Shown here one piece after another: positions 43,084-50,144 of a DNA stretch of 64,000 nucleotides. Position 1 is the stretch's first letter; each line of letters begins with the position of its first letter. Below the pieces are notes generated by a model, which had not been told where the DNA came from, did not search any database, and worked only from the letters and a program-made list of their open reading frames with translations. Where the stretch lies: contig NC_016109.1 of the NCBI RefSeq assembly GCF_000269985.1, positions 496,001-560,000 on the forward strand. Direction: 5' to 3'. A program made the position numbers and the translations under genes. The DNA is from Kitasatospora setae KM-6054. Its GTDB lineage: Bacteria > Actinomycetota > Actinomycetes > Streptomycetales > Streptomycetaceae.

Positions 43084-44322
43084 TCAGCCGCAGAGCGCCT
43101 CGTCCACGGCCTGGTCCGCGTGCTTGCCGACCTCCTCGCCGGCCGGGAACCCGGTCACGGCGATGCTCGCGGCGCGGCCGTCGTCGGTGGTGCCGCCGAA
43201 GGTCTCGTAGCCGGGGAGCGCCCCGCCGTGCCCCCAGGCGACCCCGCCGCAGGAGAGCGGGCGGCTGATCAGGCCGAGGCCGTAGCGGACGCCGGGGCCG
43301 AGCAGTTCGGCGGGCACGGTGCTGCGCATCTGGGCGAGCTGGGCGGCGGGCAGCAGTCGGCCGCCGAGCAGCGCGCCGTAGAAGGCGTTGAGGTCGCTGT
43401 TGGTGGACACCATCGCGCCGGCCGCCCAGCCCCAGGACGGGTCGAGCTTCGTGTAGTCGCGCAGCGATCCGTCGGCGGCCCGCAGGTAGCCCTTGGGGTG
43501 CGCCTCGCGGATCGTCGTCTCGCCGGGGGCGGGGAAGTAGGTGTGGCGCAGGCCGATCCGGTCGACGACCCGCTTGGTGATCTCCTCGCCGAGCGGGCGG
43601 CCGGTCACCTTCTGGATGATCAGGCCGGCGACCAGGTAGTTGGTGTTGTTGTACTCCCACCGGGCGCCGGGCGCGAAGTGGGCCTTCCGGGCCAGCGCGG
43701 CGTCGAGGAGTTCGCGCGGCTCGAAGTACCGTCCGGGGTCGGCGAGCACGCCCTCGGTGTCCACGTACTCGGGCAGGCCGCTGGTGTGCTGGAGCAGTTG
43801 ACGGACCGTGATGTTCCGGCCGTCGACGCCGTCGCCGCGCAGCAGGCCGGGCAGGTAGGTGTCGACGCTCGCGTCCAGGCCGACCCGGCCCTCCGCGACC
43901 AGCTGGAGGACCACGACGGCGGTGAACGCCTTGGTGTTGCTGCCGATCCGCACCTGCCCGTCCACCGGGACCTTGGCGCCGGTCACCGCGTCGCCGACGC
44001 CGGCCGTGTAGGTGCGGCTGCGGCCGTCCCGCCCCTTGACGGTGGCGAGGGCGCCGGGCACCCCGTCCGCCTTCACCAGCGCGTCGAGGCGCTGCCGGGT
44101 CGCGTCCGGCCGGGGCGCGGCCGAGGCCGAGCCCGGCGCCAGGACTCCGGCCACCACGGCGGCGGCCAGCGCGGCCACGGTCACCGCGGTGACGCCCCGG
44201 CCGGCCTCCCGGCCGGGGCGTCGGCCGGTGCGCCGATCGGTGCGTCGGCCGGTGGGCCGATCGGTTTGCCGGTCCTCGCGGAGGCGGTGGGCGCGGTGCG
44301 GGCGCAGTGCGTTCTCGTTCAC
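43084..44322 (-). CDS. Secreted serine hydrolase (DD-peptidase-like), paralogue 2
   Basis: A 412-residue close relative of the gene just downstream (56 bases between). Motifs: SNTK (S128, K131), YNN in EYNNTNY instead of YSN, and HGG in AWGHGGALPG. The n-region carries a repeated DRPTGRR/DRRTGRR sequence before a long hydrophobic signal core (VTAVTVAALAAAVVAGVLAP), so signal cleavage is less clear. GTG at 44322 with AAGGG upstream. Tandem duplicate; division of labour is unknown, but the Tyr-Asn-Asn change may alter activity. Confidence 0.9.
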   Translation of the reverse strand: MNENALRPHRAHRLREDRQTDRPTGRRTDRRTGRRPGREAGRGVTAVTVAALAAAVVAGVLAPGSASAAPRPDATRQRLDALVKADGVPGALATVKGRDGRSRTYTAGVGDAVTGAKVPVDGQVRIGSNTKAFTAVVVLQLVAEGRVGLDASVDTYLPGLLRGDGVDGRNITVRQLLQHTSGLPEYVDTEGVLADPGRYFEPRELLDAALARKAHFAPGARWEYNNTNYLVAGLIIQKVTGRPLGEEITKRVVDRIGLRHTYFPAPGETTIREAHPKGYLRAADGSLRDYTKLDPSWGWAAGAMVSTNSDLNAFYGALLGGRLLPAAQLAQMRSTVPAELLGPGVRYGLGLISRPLSCGGVAWGHGGALPGYETFGGTTDDGRAASIAVTGFPAGEEVGKHADQAVDEALCG

Positions 44323-44608
44323 GGGGAAACCCTTCTGGGGAGGGCGCCGGAGCTCTTCGCGGCGCCCTCCAAGAGGACCATCCGACGGACCGTCAATCCG
44401 TCCGCGCCGAGGACGAGAAGGCACCCGGGAACCCGCTCCGGGGCGACCCCCGTCCCGGGACCCTGCTCCCGGGACGACGAGCCCCGCCGGCACCGTGTAC
44501 CGAGCAGCGCGACCGGTCGTCGGGCGGTCGCGACATGGAGCAGAATGTGCGGCACCGCCCCCGGGGTGTGGGCGGCAGGCCATCGGCGGGGCGGGAGTAC
44601 CTGAGCAC

Positions 44609-45949
44609 ATGAGCACGGACATCGACGGGCACGGGGTCACGCCCGCCCGCCCACCGGGCGTTGCGGACCGCCCCGCACCGCACCTCCGGGTCCCGGACGT
44701 GACCCCCGCCCCACCGACGGGCGGTCCCAACCCGCCCCCGCGCCCGCCCTGGTGGGAAGAGAACGTCGGGGCGGGCCGCTGGGCCGGTGTCGAGGCCGAC
44801 CTGCTGGCGCTGCCGCGCTCCCGGCGGGCCGACCGCTCGCCGACCCCGCTGCAGATCCTCGGCGCGCGGCGGCGGGAGAGCAGCCACGAGCACTACCTGG
44901 CGTTCCTCCTCGATCCGCGGGAGGACCACGGCTTGGGCGCGGGCCTGCTGGCCGCCCTGCTGGAACTGGCGGGCCGCCCCGATCTGGCCGCCGACCCGCG
45001 CCTCGACCGCACCCGGCTGCACCGGCAGGTCTCCGGCGACGCCAGCCGGCCGGACCTGGTCGCCACCGGCCCCGCAGCTTCGGTGGTCGTCGAGTTGAAG
45101 ATCGACGCCCCGGAAGGCCACCGGCAGACGACCCGTCAGGCGGACGACTTCGCCGGTCTGGCGCAGTCGGCCGTGTTCGTCTACCTCACCCCGGACGGCA
45201 CCGCACCGGGCGACGGGCGCTTCCGCCCCGTCGCACAGCGCGACTTGGCCGGACGCCTGGCCCGGCTGCTCGCCCGGACCAGCACGGGGCCCGACGCCGC
45301 AGGACCCGACGGCGCAGGACCGGGCGCCGCGGGGCGCCGACATGCCGAGGACTACCTGAACGACCTGGAGGCCGTGGTGGGCATCAGCACCGACGACGAC
45401 GAGGACGCCCGTTTCTGGGCCACCCACCGCACCGCGCTGCTGGCCGCGCAGGCCGCGACCCGGCGGCTGCTGACGCGCCTTCCGGCACACACCGGCGTCG
45501 CGCTGGCCGCCCTCGCCGACGGCCTCGGGGCGGACCTCGTCGTCGGACACGTCGACTACACGACGTCCGGCGGCCACGCGGAGAGCGCCGTCGTCCTCAG
45601 CCGCCCCGGCTGGCTGGCCGACGGCGTCCCGCAGCTCGGCTTCGGCCTCGGGATCCGCCGCAGGAGCGGCGGCACCCAGGGCCCCGACCTGGACGGGGCG
45701 GCCCAGCACCCGTTCCACGGCATCTACTGCACCCACCCGGCAGTGCGCGCGGAACTCGGACGCCGCCTCGCCCACCGGGGCTGGGGAGGGCACTGGGCCT
45801 GGTGGCAGTACGCGGAGTTGACTCCGCAACCGGCGGGCACCGGCTTCCTCGACCACAACGCGGCGAACGTCGGTGCCGCGGTCCGCGACAGCTGGCTTGA
45901 TCACATCGCCGCGGTCGACGCGCTGTGGGCCGCGCGCCACACCCTCTGA
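44609..45949 (+). CDS. PD-(D/E)XK nuclease-superfamily protein
   Basis: A 446-residue protein with a PD-(D/E)XK_4-like nuclease fold at residues about 90-210: HEHYLAFLLDPREDHGLG near the first helix, and the catalytic-looking SRPDLVATGPAASVVVELKI (PD ... ELK). The N-terminal 50 residues are Pro-rich. The C-terminal half (WWQYAELTPQP, GIYCTHPAVRAELG) matches the unknown domain that follows this nuclease in other bacteria. Isolated gene; a role in defence or in nucleic-acid processing is possible, but no partner is encoded nearby. ATG at 44609, weak ribosome site. Confidence 0.75.
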   Translation: MSTDIDGHGVTPARPPGVADRPAPHLRVPDVTPAPPTGGPNPPPRPPWWEENVGAGRWAGVEADLLALPRSRRADRSPTPLQILGARRRESSHEHYLAFLLDPREDHGLGAGLLAALLELAGRPDLAADPRLDRTRLHRQVSGDASRPDLVATGPAASVVVELKIDAPEGHRQTTRQADDFAGLAQSAVFVYLTPDGTAPGDGRFRPVAQRDLAGRLARLLARTSTGPDAAGPDGAGPGAAGRRHAEDYLNDLEAVVGISTDDDEDARFWATHRTALLAAQAATRRLLTRLPAHTGVALAALADGLGADLVVGHVDYTTSGGHAESAVVLSRPGWLADGVPQLGFGLGIRRRSGGTQGPDLDGAAQHPFHGIYCTHPAVRAELGRRLAHRGWGGHWAWWQYAELTPQPAGTGFLDHNAANVGAAVRDSWLDHIAAVDALWAARHTL

Positions 45950-46349
45950 GCACGCACTTCACCGTTCGAGGCGCTGCGGCGGCAGGCCGGTGGCGGAGGT
46001 GCCCGGGCCGACGGCGGGGACGTCGGCGGCGCGGTGCCGCGGTCCACGCGCTGGGCACCGACGGCCCGATCCACGAGAACGACCAGCGCGCTCCGGGCAC
46101 GGGCAACCGGTCCGGCTGGACCCTCGCGCTCGGCACCCGTCGGTGGGGCTCGTCCGGTTCTGACCGGGACGGGCCGTGGGACCGGCACGGTCATGGACCG
46201 TGCCGGTCCGGGTCGGACGGACGTCGTCCCGGCCGGTGAGGCGGTGAGGCGGTAAGGCGGCGAGGCGCGCGGCCCCGCCGGGACCGAAGCGGCCCGCCGC
46301 CTCGCCGGCGGCCCCCGGAACGGGTGACGCCCGGTCACCCGGTGCCTCC
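45950..46349. other. Convergent intergenic region
   Basis: No gene supported. It contains the hairpin described next and a run of GGTGAGGC-like octamers at about 46235-46275. Confidence 0.5.
46179..46209. terminator. Bidirectional terminator, 14-bp perfect stem
   Basis: GGACCGGCACGGTC, loop ATG, GACCGTGCCGGTCC between the convergent nuclease-like and secreted-protein genes. Confidence 0.75.
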
Positions 46350-46808
46350 TCAGTCGACGCGGCGCCAGTTGATCCAGGAGCCGTTGTCGTTGCGGGTGAT
46401 CTCGTACAGGTGGCCGTCGGACCAGCGGGCGCTGAAGTCCAGGCTGCCGGAGCCGTCGGCGTACAGCCGGATCTCGCTCGTGAGGCTGCCCCCGAACGAG
46501 ACCCAGTCGCTGGGGACGCCGGACGGGCTGATCCACCGCGCCCACATGGCATTGTCGGTCCCGACCGCGAAGACGTGGTCGACGCCGTTGATGGTGCAGT
46601 AGAGCGGGTCGCCCAGGGCACCGCCGCACTTGACCGGGCCGCCGGCCACGTCGAGGGACCTCACCTCGATCTTGGTGGTGCTGCAGTGGACACGGGGGAA
46701 CTTCGCGGGGACGGCCGCCTGCGCCGTCGTGGCGCCGGCGACCGCGCCCCCCAGCGCCACGCTCAGGAATGCCATCGTGACGGCGGCGGTCCTCTTGATC
46801 CTCAACAC
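46350..46808 (-). CDS. Small secreted protein with lectin/propeller-like repeat
   Basis: A 152-residue exported protein: signal peptide MLRIKRTAAVTMAFLSVALG through ATTAQA (cleaved near residue 32), then a beta-rich domain with four Cys-free strands resembling PLL/tachylectin-type repeats (DHVFAVGTDNAMWARWIS, DWVSFGGSLTSEI). Three Cys in the early part (VHCS, VKCGG, LYCT) may form a disulfide. GTG at 46808 with GAGGAG six bases upstream. Could bind sugars on surfaces; I cannot place it in a named family with certainty. Confidence 0.7.
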   Translation of the reverse strand: MLRIKRTAAVTMAFLSVALGGAVAGATTAQAAVPAKFPRVHCSTTKIEVRSLDVAGGPVKCGGALGDPLYCTINGVDHVFAVGTDNAMWARWISPSGVPSDWVSFGGSLTSEIRLYADGSGSLDFSARWSDGHLYEITRNDNGSWINWRRVD

Positions 46809-47116
46809 CCGGGTCTCCTCGGTGGTGGTGGTCGAGCGCTACTGGCCCGTTCGACGTGCCCGCGTCCCCACCCGGTTCGGTCCCGTCCGCCGGGCCGCCC
46901 GATCCTGCCCCATCGGGCAACCGCGCCTACCCGTACGAACGCGCGCACCGGGAATGGTCGTCGCGGTCGAGGCCCCCGCGAGGACCGCCCCGGGAAGGCG
47001 CCGCACCGCGCGGCAGCGCACCGACACCGACACCGACACCGGCGCCACCGCCACCGCCACCGCCACCGCCACCGACCGGAACCCGAACGCCTGATACCGG
47101 CAAAACTGCCGGGGAC
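46809..47116. other. Intergenic region with hexanucleotide microsatellites
   Basis: Contains (ACCGAC)n at about 47020-47040 and (GCCACC)n at 47044-47076. No gene supported. The promoter of the secreted-protein gene must lie at its left end. Confidence 0.55.
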
Positions 47117-47797
47117 TCACCTCCTCGGACGGCCGGTCGGCAGGACCCGCCAGGCCGGTTCCAGCGGCAGGGCGCCGCCGCTCACCGACCGGAGGTCGTC
47201 CTCGGGGACGGCCCTGGCCCTCAGGGCCGGCAGGTGCCGGTCGGCGTAGCGGCGGTGGGCCGCCGGGTCGGACCACAGGGTCGCGACCAGGTGGCGGTCC
47301 TCCCCCAGCCGGACGACGACCCCCGCCAGCATGCCCCCGGCCGCCGCCATGCCGGGCGCCCACACCTCGCGCTGGACGTCGAGGAAGTGCCTCCCGCGAC
47401 CGGGCGCCAGCCGACAGTCCGCGACCCGCAGCAGCGCGGCCCGCTCCAGCGCCTGCGGCAGGCCGGCCGCGTCCCCCGGCATGTCGAGGACGACCTCGCC
47501 GGCGGCGGCGTCGATCGCGGTGTAGCCGGCCCCGCTGCCGGCCCGGCCGTGCCGCTCGTCCGCGCTCCGCCGACTGTCGGCGGCCACGGCGGCGTGCCGG
47601 TCGCGCATGAAGCGCAGGTAGGCGCCCTCGTCAGCCCACAGGCCCAGCAGCAGGGCGCCGCCGCCGTCCGGGTCCCAGCCGCCGACCTGCCCGAGCAGTC
47701 CGGGCTGGTCGCCGATCGCCGGCCAGGCGGCCTGTGCCGTGGCGAACCGCCCCCGCGCGGCCACCGGCACCCGGCACCCGATCCACTTGCCCCACAT
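47117..47797 (-). CDS. DUF4937-like two-domain ABM-fold protein
   Basis: A 226-residue protein made of two ferredoxin-like halves. The N-terminal half begins MWGKWIGCRVPVAARG, has GGWDPDGGGALLLGLW and ADEGAYLRFMRDRHAAV, as in DUF4937/YdbC-like proteins. The C-terminal half repeats the theme (REVWAPGMAAAGGMLAGVVV, SDPAAHRRYADRHL). ATG at 47797; the longer frame to 47926 has no ribosome site. Function unknown, probably a small cytosolic enzyme or stress protein. Confidence 0.75.
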   Translation of the reverse strand: MWGKWIGCRVPVAARGRFATAQAAWPAIGDQPGLLGQVGGWDPDGGGALLLGLWADEGAYLRFMRDRHAAVAADSRRSADERHGRAGSGAGYTAIDAAAGEVVLDMPGDAAGLPQALERAALLRVADCRLAPGRGRHFLDVQREVWAPGMAAAGGMLAGVVVRLGEDRHLVATLWSDPAAHRRYADRHLPALRARAVPEDDLRSVSGGALPLEPAWRVLPTGRPRR

Positions 47798-48222
47798 CCG
47801 CCGCCCGCCTCCCGATCGCCACCGGCCGCCACCCCGCCCACCCATGATCGACCGCCGCCCCCGAGCAGCGTCAATCCGCCCACGGACCCCACCGACCGGG
47901 ACCACCGACGTACGACCCTCTCCCACGGAAGCGGAAGCCGACCGGCACCGGCACCGGTATCAGTACGGGTCGGAACAGCCCCTCCGACAGCCGCTCGACT
48001 GCCCGTCCCCCCGGCCCTCCCAGCGTCCGATGACCGGTGAACGGCGGGCCAAAGTGGCCGGTTTCCGATCTGGCGGCGGGTACCGTCCACCGGTTCCCCT
48101 TGGTCATCCGCCCGTTCCGGAACGGGCGCCGGCCGACCGCCGGCAGCCCTCCGGACGGTCGGCCACACCGCCGGACGGGACGCCCCGCACCGGGCAAGCC
48201 GAGGAGAGGGAGCGAGCGGACG
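47798..48222. other. Divergent promoter region upstream of the cupin gene
   Basis: No gene supported. Holds a perfect 20-base palindrome CGCCCGTTCCGGAACGGGCG (48109-48128) and a second stem GGCCGACCG...CGGTCGGCC (48131-48139 / 48156-48164), both within 115 bases of the cupin start and possible operators or attenuator stems. Confidence 0.5.
48109..48128. promoter_or_regulatory. Perfect 20-base palindrome
   Basis: CGCCCGTTCCGGAACGGGCG, 94 bases before the cupin start; candidate operator. Confidence 0.45.
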
Positions 48223-49290
48223 ATGGAACGGACCACGGGGCAGCAGCCGACGCGGAGGCAGGAACCGGGGCCGGGGCGGGGAGCGGGGCCGGGGCGGGGA
48301 GCGGGGCCGGGGCGGGGAGCGGGGCAGCCTCCGAGCCGCGTGCTGACCGAGCTGACGGGCGACGCCGACGCGTTCGCCAAGGCCGTGGCGGAGGGCATCC
48401 CGCAGGTGTTCCGACCCACCGGGCGGCCCGCCGGACTGCCCGGGGTCGAGGAGTTGGAGACGGTACTGAACGGCGGCCTGCTGCGCGTCCCGTACGTGGA
48501 GATGGTGCGGGACGGCGCGGTCGTCGAGCCCGAACTCTTCTGCGCCACCCGCACGGTGGCCGGGCGGCGCGAGAGCGGCTGGGCGGACCCCGCCCGGATC
48601 TCCGCCCTGCTCGCCGAGGGCGCCACCCTGCTGCTGCCCCAACTCGACCAGTGGCACGCCGGGGTACGGGCCATGGCCACCGACATCGCCCTCCACCTGG
48701 GCCGTCGCACCGAGGCGTTCTGCTTCACCACGGGCGCGGGCCGCCGCGGCCTGGACGTGCACCGCGACGACGCGGACGTCCTGGTCGTCCAACTCGCCGG
48801 CGCGAAGGACTGGACCGTCCACGAGCCCCCCGCCGACGGCCACTGGCGCCCCGGCCTCGCCCCCGCCCCCGGACCGGTCGCCCTGCGCACGGCCCTCACC
48901 CCCGGCGAGATCCTCTACGTCCCGCGCGGCGCCCCGCACACGGCAACGGGCCACCGGGGCCTGTCGGTCCACCTGTCGTTCACCATCCGGGAGGCAACCA
49001 CCGGACGCCTGCACGCCGCCCTCGGCGAATTCCTGACCACACCCGGCCTGCCGACCGGTGACCTGCCCGAACGCCCGGACACGAGCGAGGTACTGGCCAC
49101 AGCCGCCGAGGTACTGCGACTCGGCCGCGAGCGCCTGGCCGCGCTGACCCCGGAGGAGCTGCTGCAGCTCGCCCGGGGGCCGCTGCCCGCCGGGGCGGCG
49201 GCTGCGCCGGGTGCGACGAGCCTGGCAGGGGCGGGGCTGGCGGGAGCGGGGCTGCTGGGGGTTGAGTGGGGCATGCGGGACACGGCATAG
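48223..49290 (+). CDS. Cupin_4 / JmjC-like dioxygenase
   Basis: A 355-residue Fe(II)/2-oxoglutarate-type oxygenase fold of the Cupin_4 group (relatives hydroxylate ribosomal proteins or peptides). Metal ligands: His180-x-Asp182 in LDVHRDDADV and His239 in PRGAPHTATG. A GRGAGP repeat from an 18-bp tandem (48268-48325) forms the N-terminus (residues 15-34); the C-terminus is a helical winged-helix-like region. ATG at 48223 after GAGGAGAGGG. It is the neighbour of the lanthipeptide genes and could act on the precursor, but the two are convergent and separated by the 14-bp repeat array, so the link is only positional. Confidence 0.75.
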   Translation: MERTTGQQPTRRQEPGPGRGAGPGRGAGPGRGAGQPPSRVLTELTGDADAFAKAVAEGIPQVFRPTGRPAGLPGVEELETVLNGGLLRVPYVEMVRDGAVVEPELFCATRTVAGRRESGWADPARISALLAEGATLLLPQLDQWHAGVRAMATDIALHLGRRTEAFCFTTGAGRRGLDVHRDDADVLVVQLAGAKDWTVHEPPADGHWRPGLAPAPGPVALRTALTPGEILYVPRGAPHTATGHRGLSVHLSFTIREATTGRLHAALGEFLTTPGLPTGDLPERPDTSEVLATAAEVLRLGRERLAALTPEELLQLARGPLPAGAAAAPGATSLAGAGLAGAGLLGVEWGMRDTA

Positions 49291-49614
49291 GTGACGCGTC
49301 ACGCATGCCGTGACATGCGTGACGTGGCAATACATGACGCGACATTGATGACACGTCACGCATGACGGGACATGTGTGACGTGACATCGATGCCTCATCA
49401 CACATGTCGCGACATGCATGACACGTCACGGGTGACGCGTCATCAATGCAGCGTCACCCGTGTCGCGACACGGATGACGTGCGATCCATGACGTGACACC
49501 GATGACGCAGCAACGTATGCCGCGACATCGATGACGAGGCATGCATGACGCGACACACGTGATGGCGCATGCGTGTCACAACACGCATGACGCGACACGC
49601 ACGACAGGGCGCGG
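49291..49614. repeat. Array of 23 degenerate 14-bp tandem repeats
   Basis: Starting directly after the cupin stop codon, the sequence divides without gaps into 23 units of 14 bp (two of 15 bp, at 49319 and 49502), consensus RTGACGCGACAYGC. Examples: GTGACGCGTCACGC (49291), ATGACGCGACACGC (49587), ATGACACGTCACGC (49348). The first four bases (RTGA/RTGC/RTGT) and CA at positions 10-11 are the most constant. AT content is higher than in neighbouring DNA. It lies between two convergent 3' ends (cupin and lanA), so it is not a promoter. Open frames crossing it are by-products of the repeat. Confidence 0.9.
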
Positions 49615-49710
49615 CGCCCCGGACCGCCCGAACGGCCCGTGGTACCGCGCCCGTCGTAGCCGTGCAGCAGCCGACTCAGCGCACCGGACCGATGGGCCCG
49701 GTCACGCCGG

Positions 49711-49842
49711 TCAGATACAGAACGGGCGGGTGCAGGAACCCTCACAGGAGAGGCTCACGGCGGCTTCCTCGTGCTCGGGGCTCTCGGCGGCAACGAGGTC
49801 CTGCACGTCGAGGTCGAACAGCTCCTGCATGTCGGTGGCCAT
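49711..49842 (-). CDS. Class I lanthipeptide precursor
   Basis: A 43-residue peptide: leader with the class I LanB-recognition motif FDLD (residues 9-12, in ELFDLDVQDL), an acidic spacer (ESPEHEEAA), and a short core ending SLSCEGSCTRPFCI. The core has three Cys (33, 37, 42) and Ser/Thr at 30, 32, 36 and 38, enough for up to three (methyl)lanthionine rings plus a dehydro residue. Likely leader cleavage near the AAV segment (27-29), giving a product of about 14-16 residues. ATG at 49842 with GAAGGGA upstream. Divergent from LanB. No protease, transporter or immunity gene is adjacent. Confidence 0.85.
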   Translation of the reverse strand: MATDMQELFDLDVQDLVAAESPEHEEAAVSLSCEGSCTRPFCI

Positions 49843-49892
49843 GGGGGCGTCCCTTCGTCGGTGCCGCGACTGGCCGCGGCGGGCTGCTGCGG

Positions 49893-49922
49893 ACGCTAGG
49901 CATCCTGCGTATGCATCGACAA
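49893..49922 (-). promoter_or_regulatory. Candidate promoter of the precursor gene
   Basis: Minus strand: TTGTCG (49922-49917), 18-base spacer, TAGCGT (49898-49893), about 45 bases before the precursor start. Matches a housekeeping-type promoter in spacing and partly in sequence. Confidence 0.4.
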
Positions 49923-49981
49923 GGAGTGCGCACGGATGAATGGACAAATTCAGCCAACTCTTGATGATCCTCCGTCAACCA

Positions 49982-50010
49982 TGGACAGTTCGGGGACGTC
50001 GGGATAGAAC
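49982..50010 (+). promoter_or_regulatory. Candidate promoter of the lanB-lanC operon
   Basis: TGGACA (49982-49987), 17-base spacer, TAGAAC (50005-50010), 134 bases before the lanB start. A 13-bp tandem repeat (ACCGCAGCACAGG at 50069 and 50082) lies in the leader. Confidence 0.4.
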
Positions 50011-50144
50011 GGTCCGGCCGGATCACCCGGCACACCAGCACCACGACTACGCAGCACGGCACCGCCGTACCGCAGCACAGGACCGCAGCACAGGACCGCA
50101 CGGCCGGACGAAAGCACGGCAGTACCAGGCACTCGGGGAGCACG

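Noticed and set aside
49221-49600. Open frames rich in His, Cys, Met and Val crossing the 14-bp array on both strands
   Set aside because: They arise in every frame from the repeat unit itself, lack ribosome sites, and 14 is not a multiple of three, so the apparent peptide repeat is only frame cycling.
49291-49614. CRISPR array
   Set aside because: Units are contiguous 14-bp repeats without unique spacers of constant length, and no cas genes are near.
49711-49842. FxLD-type lanthipeptide with methyltransferase, or class II-V lanthipeptide
   Set aside because: Leader has FDLD, but no methyltransferase of that system is present, and the enzymes are a split LanB plus LanC, which define class I.
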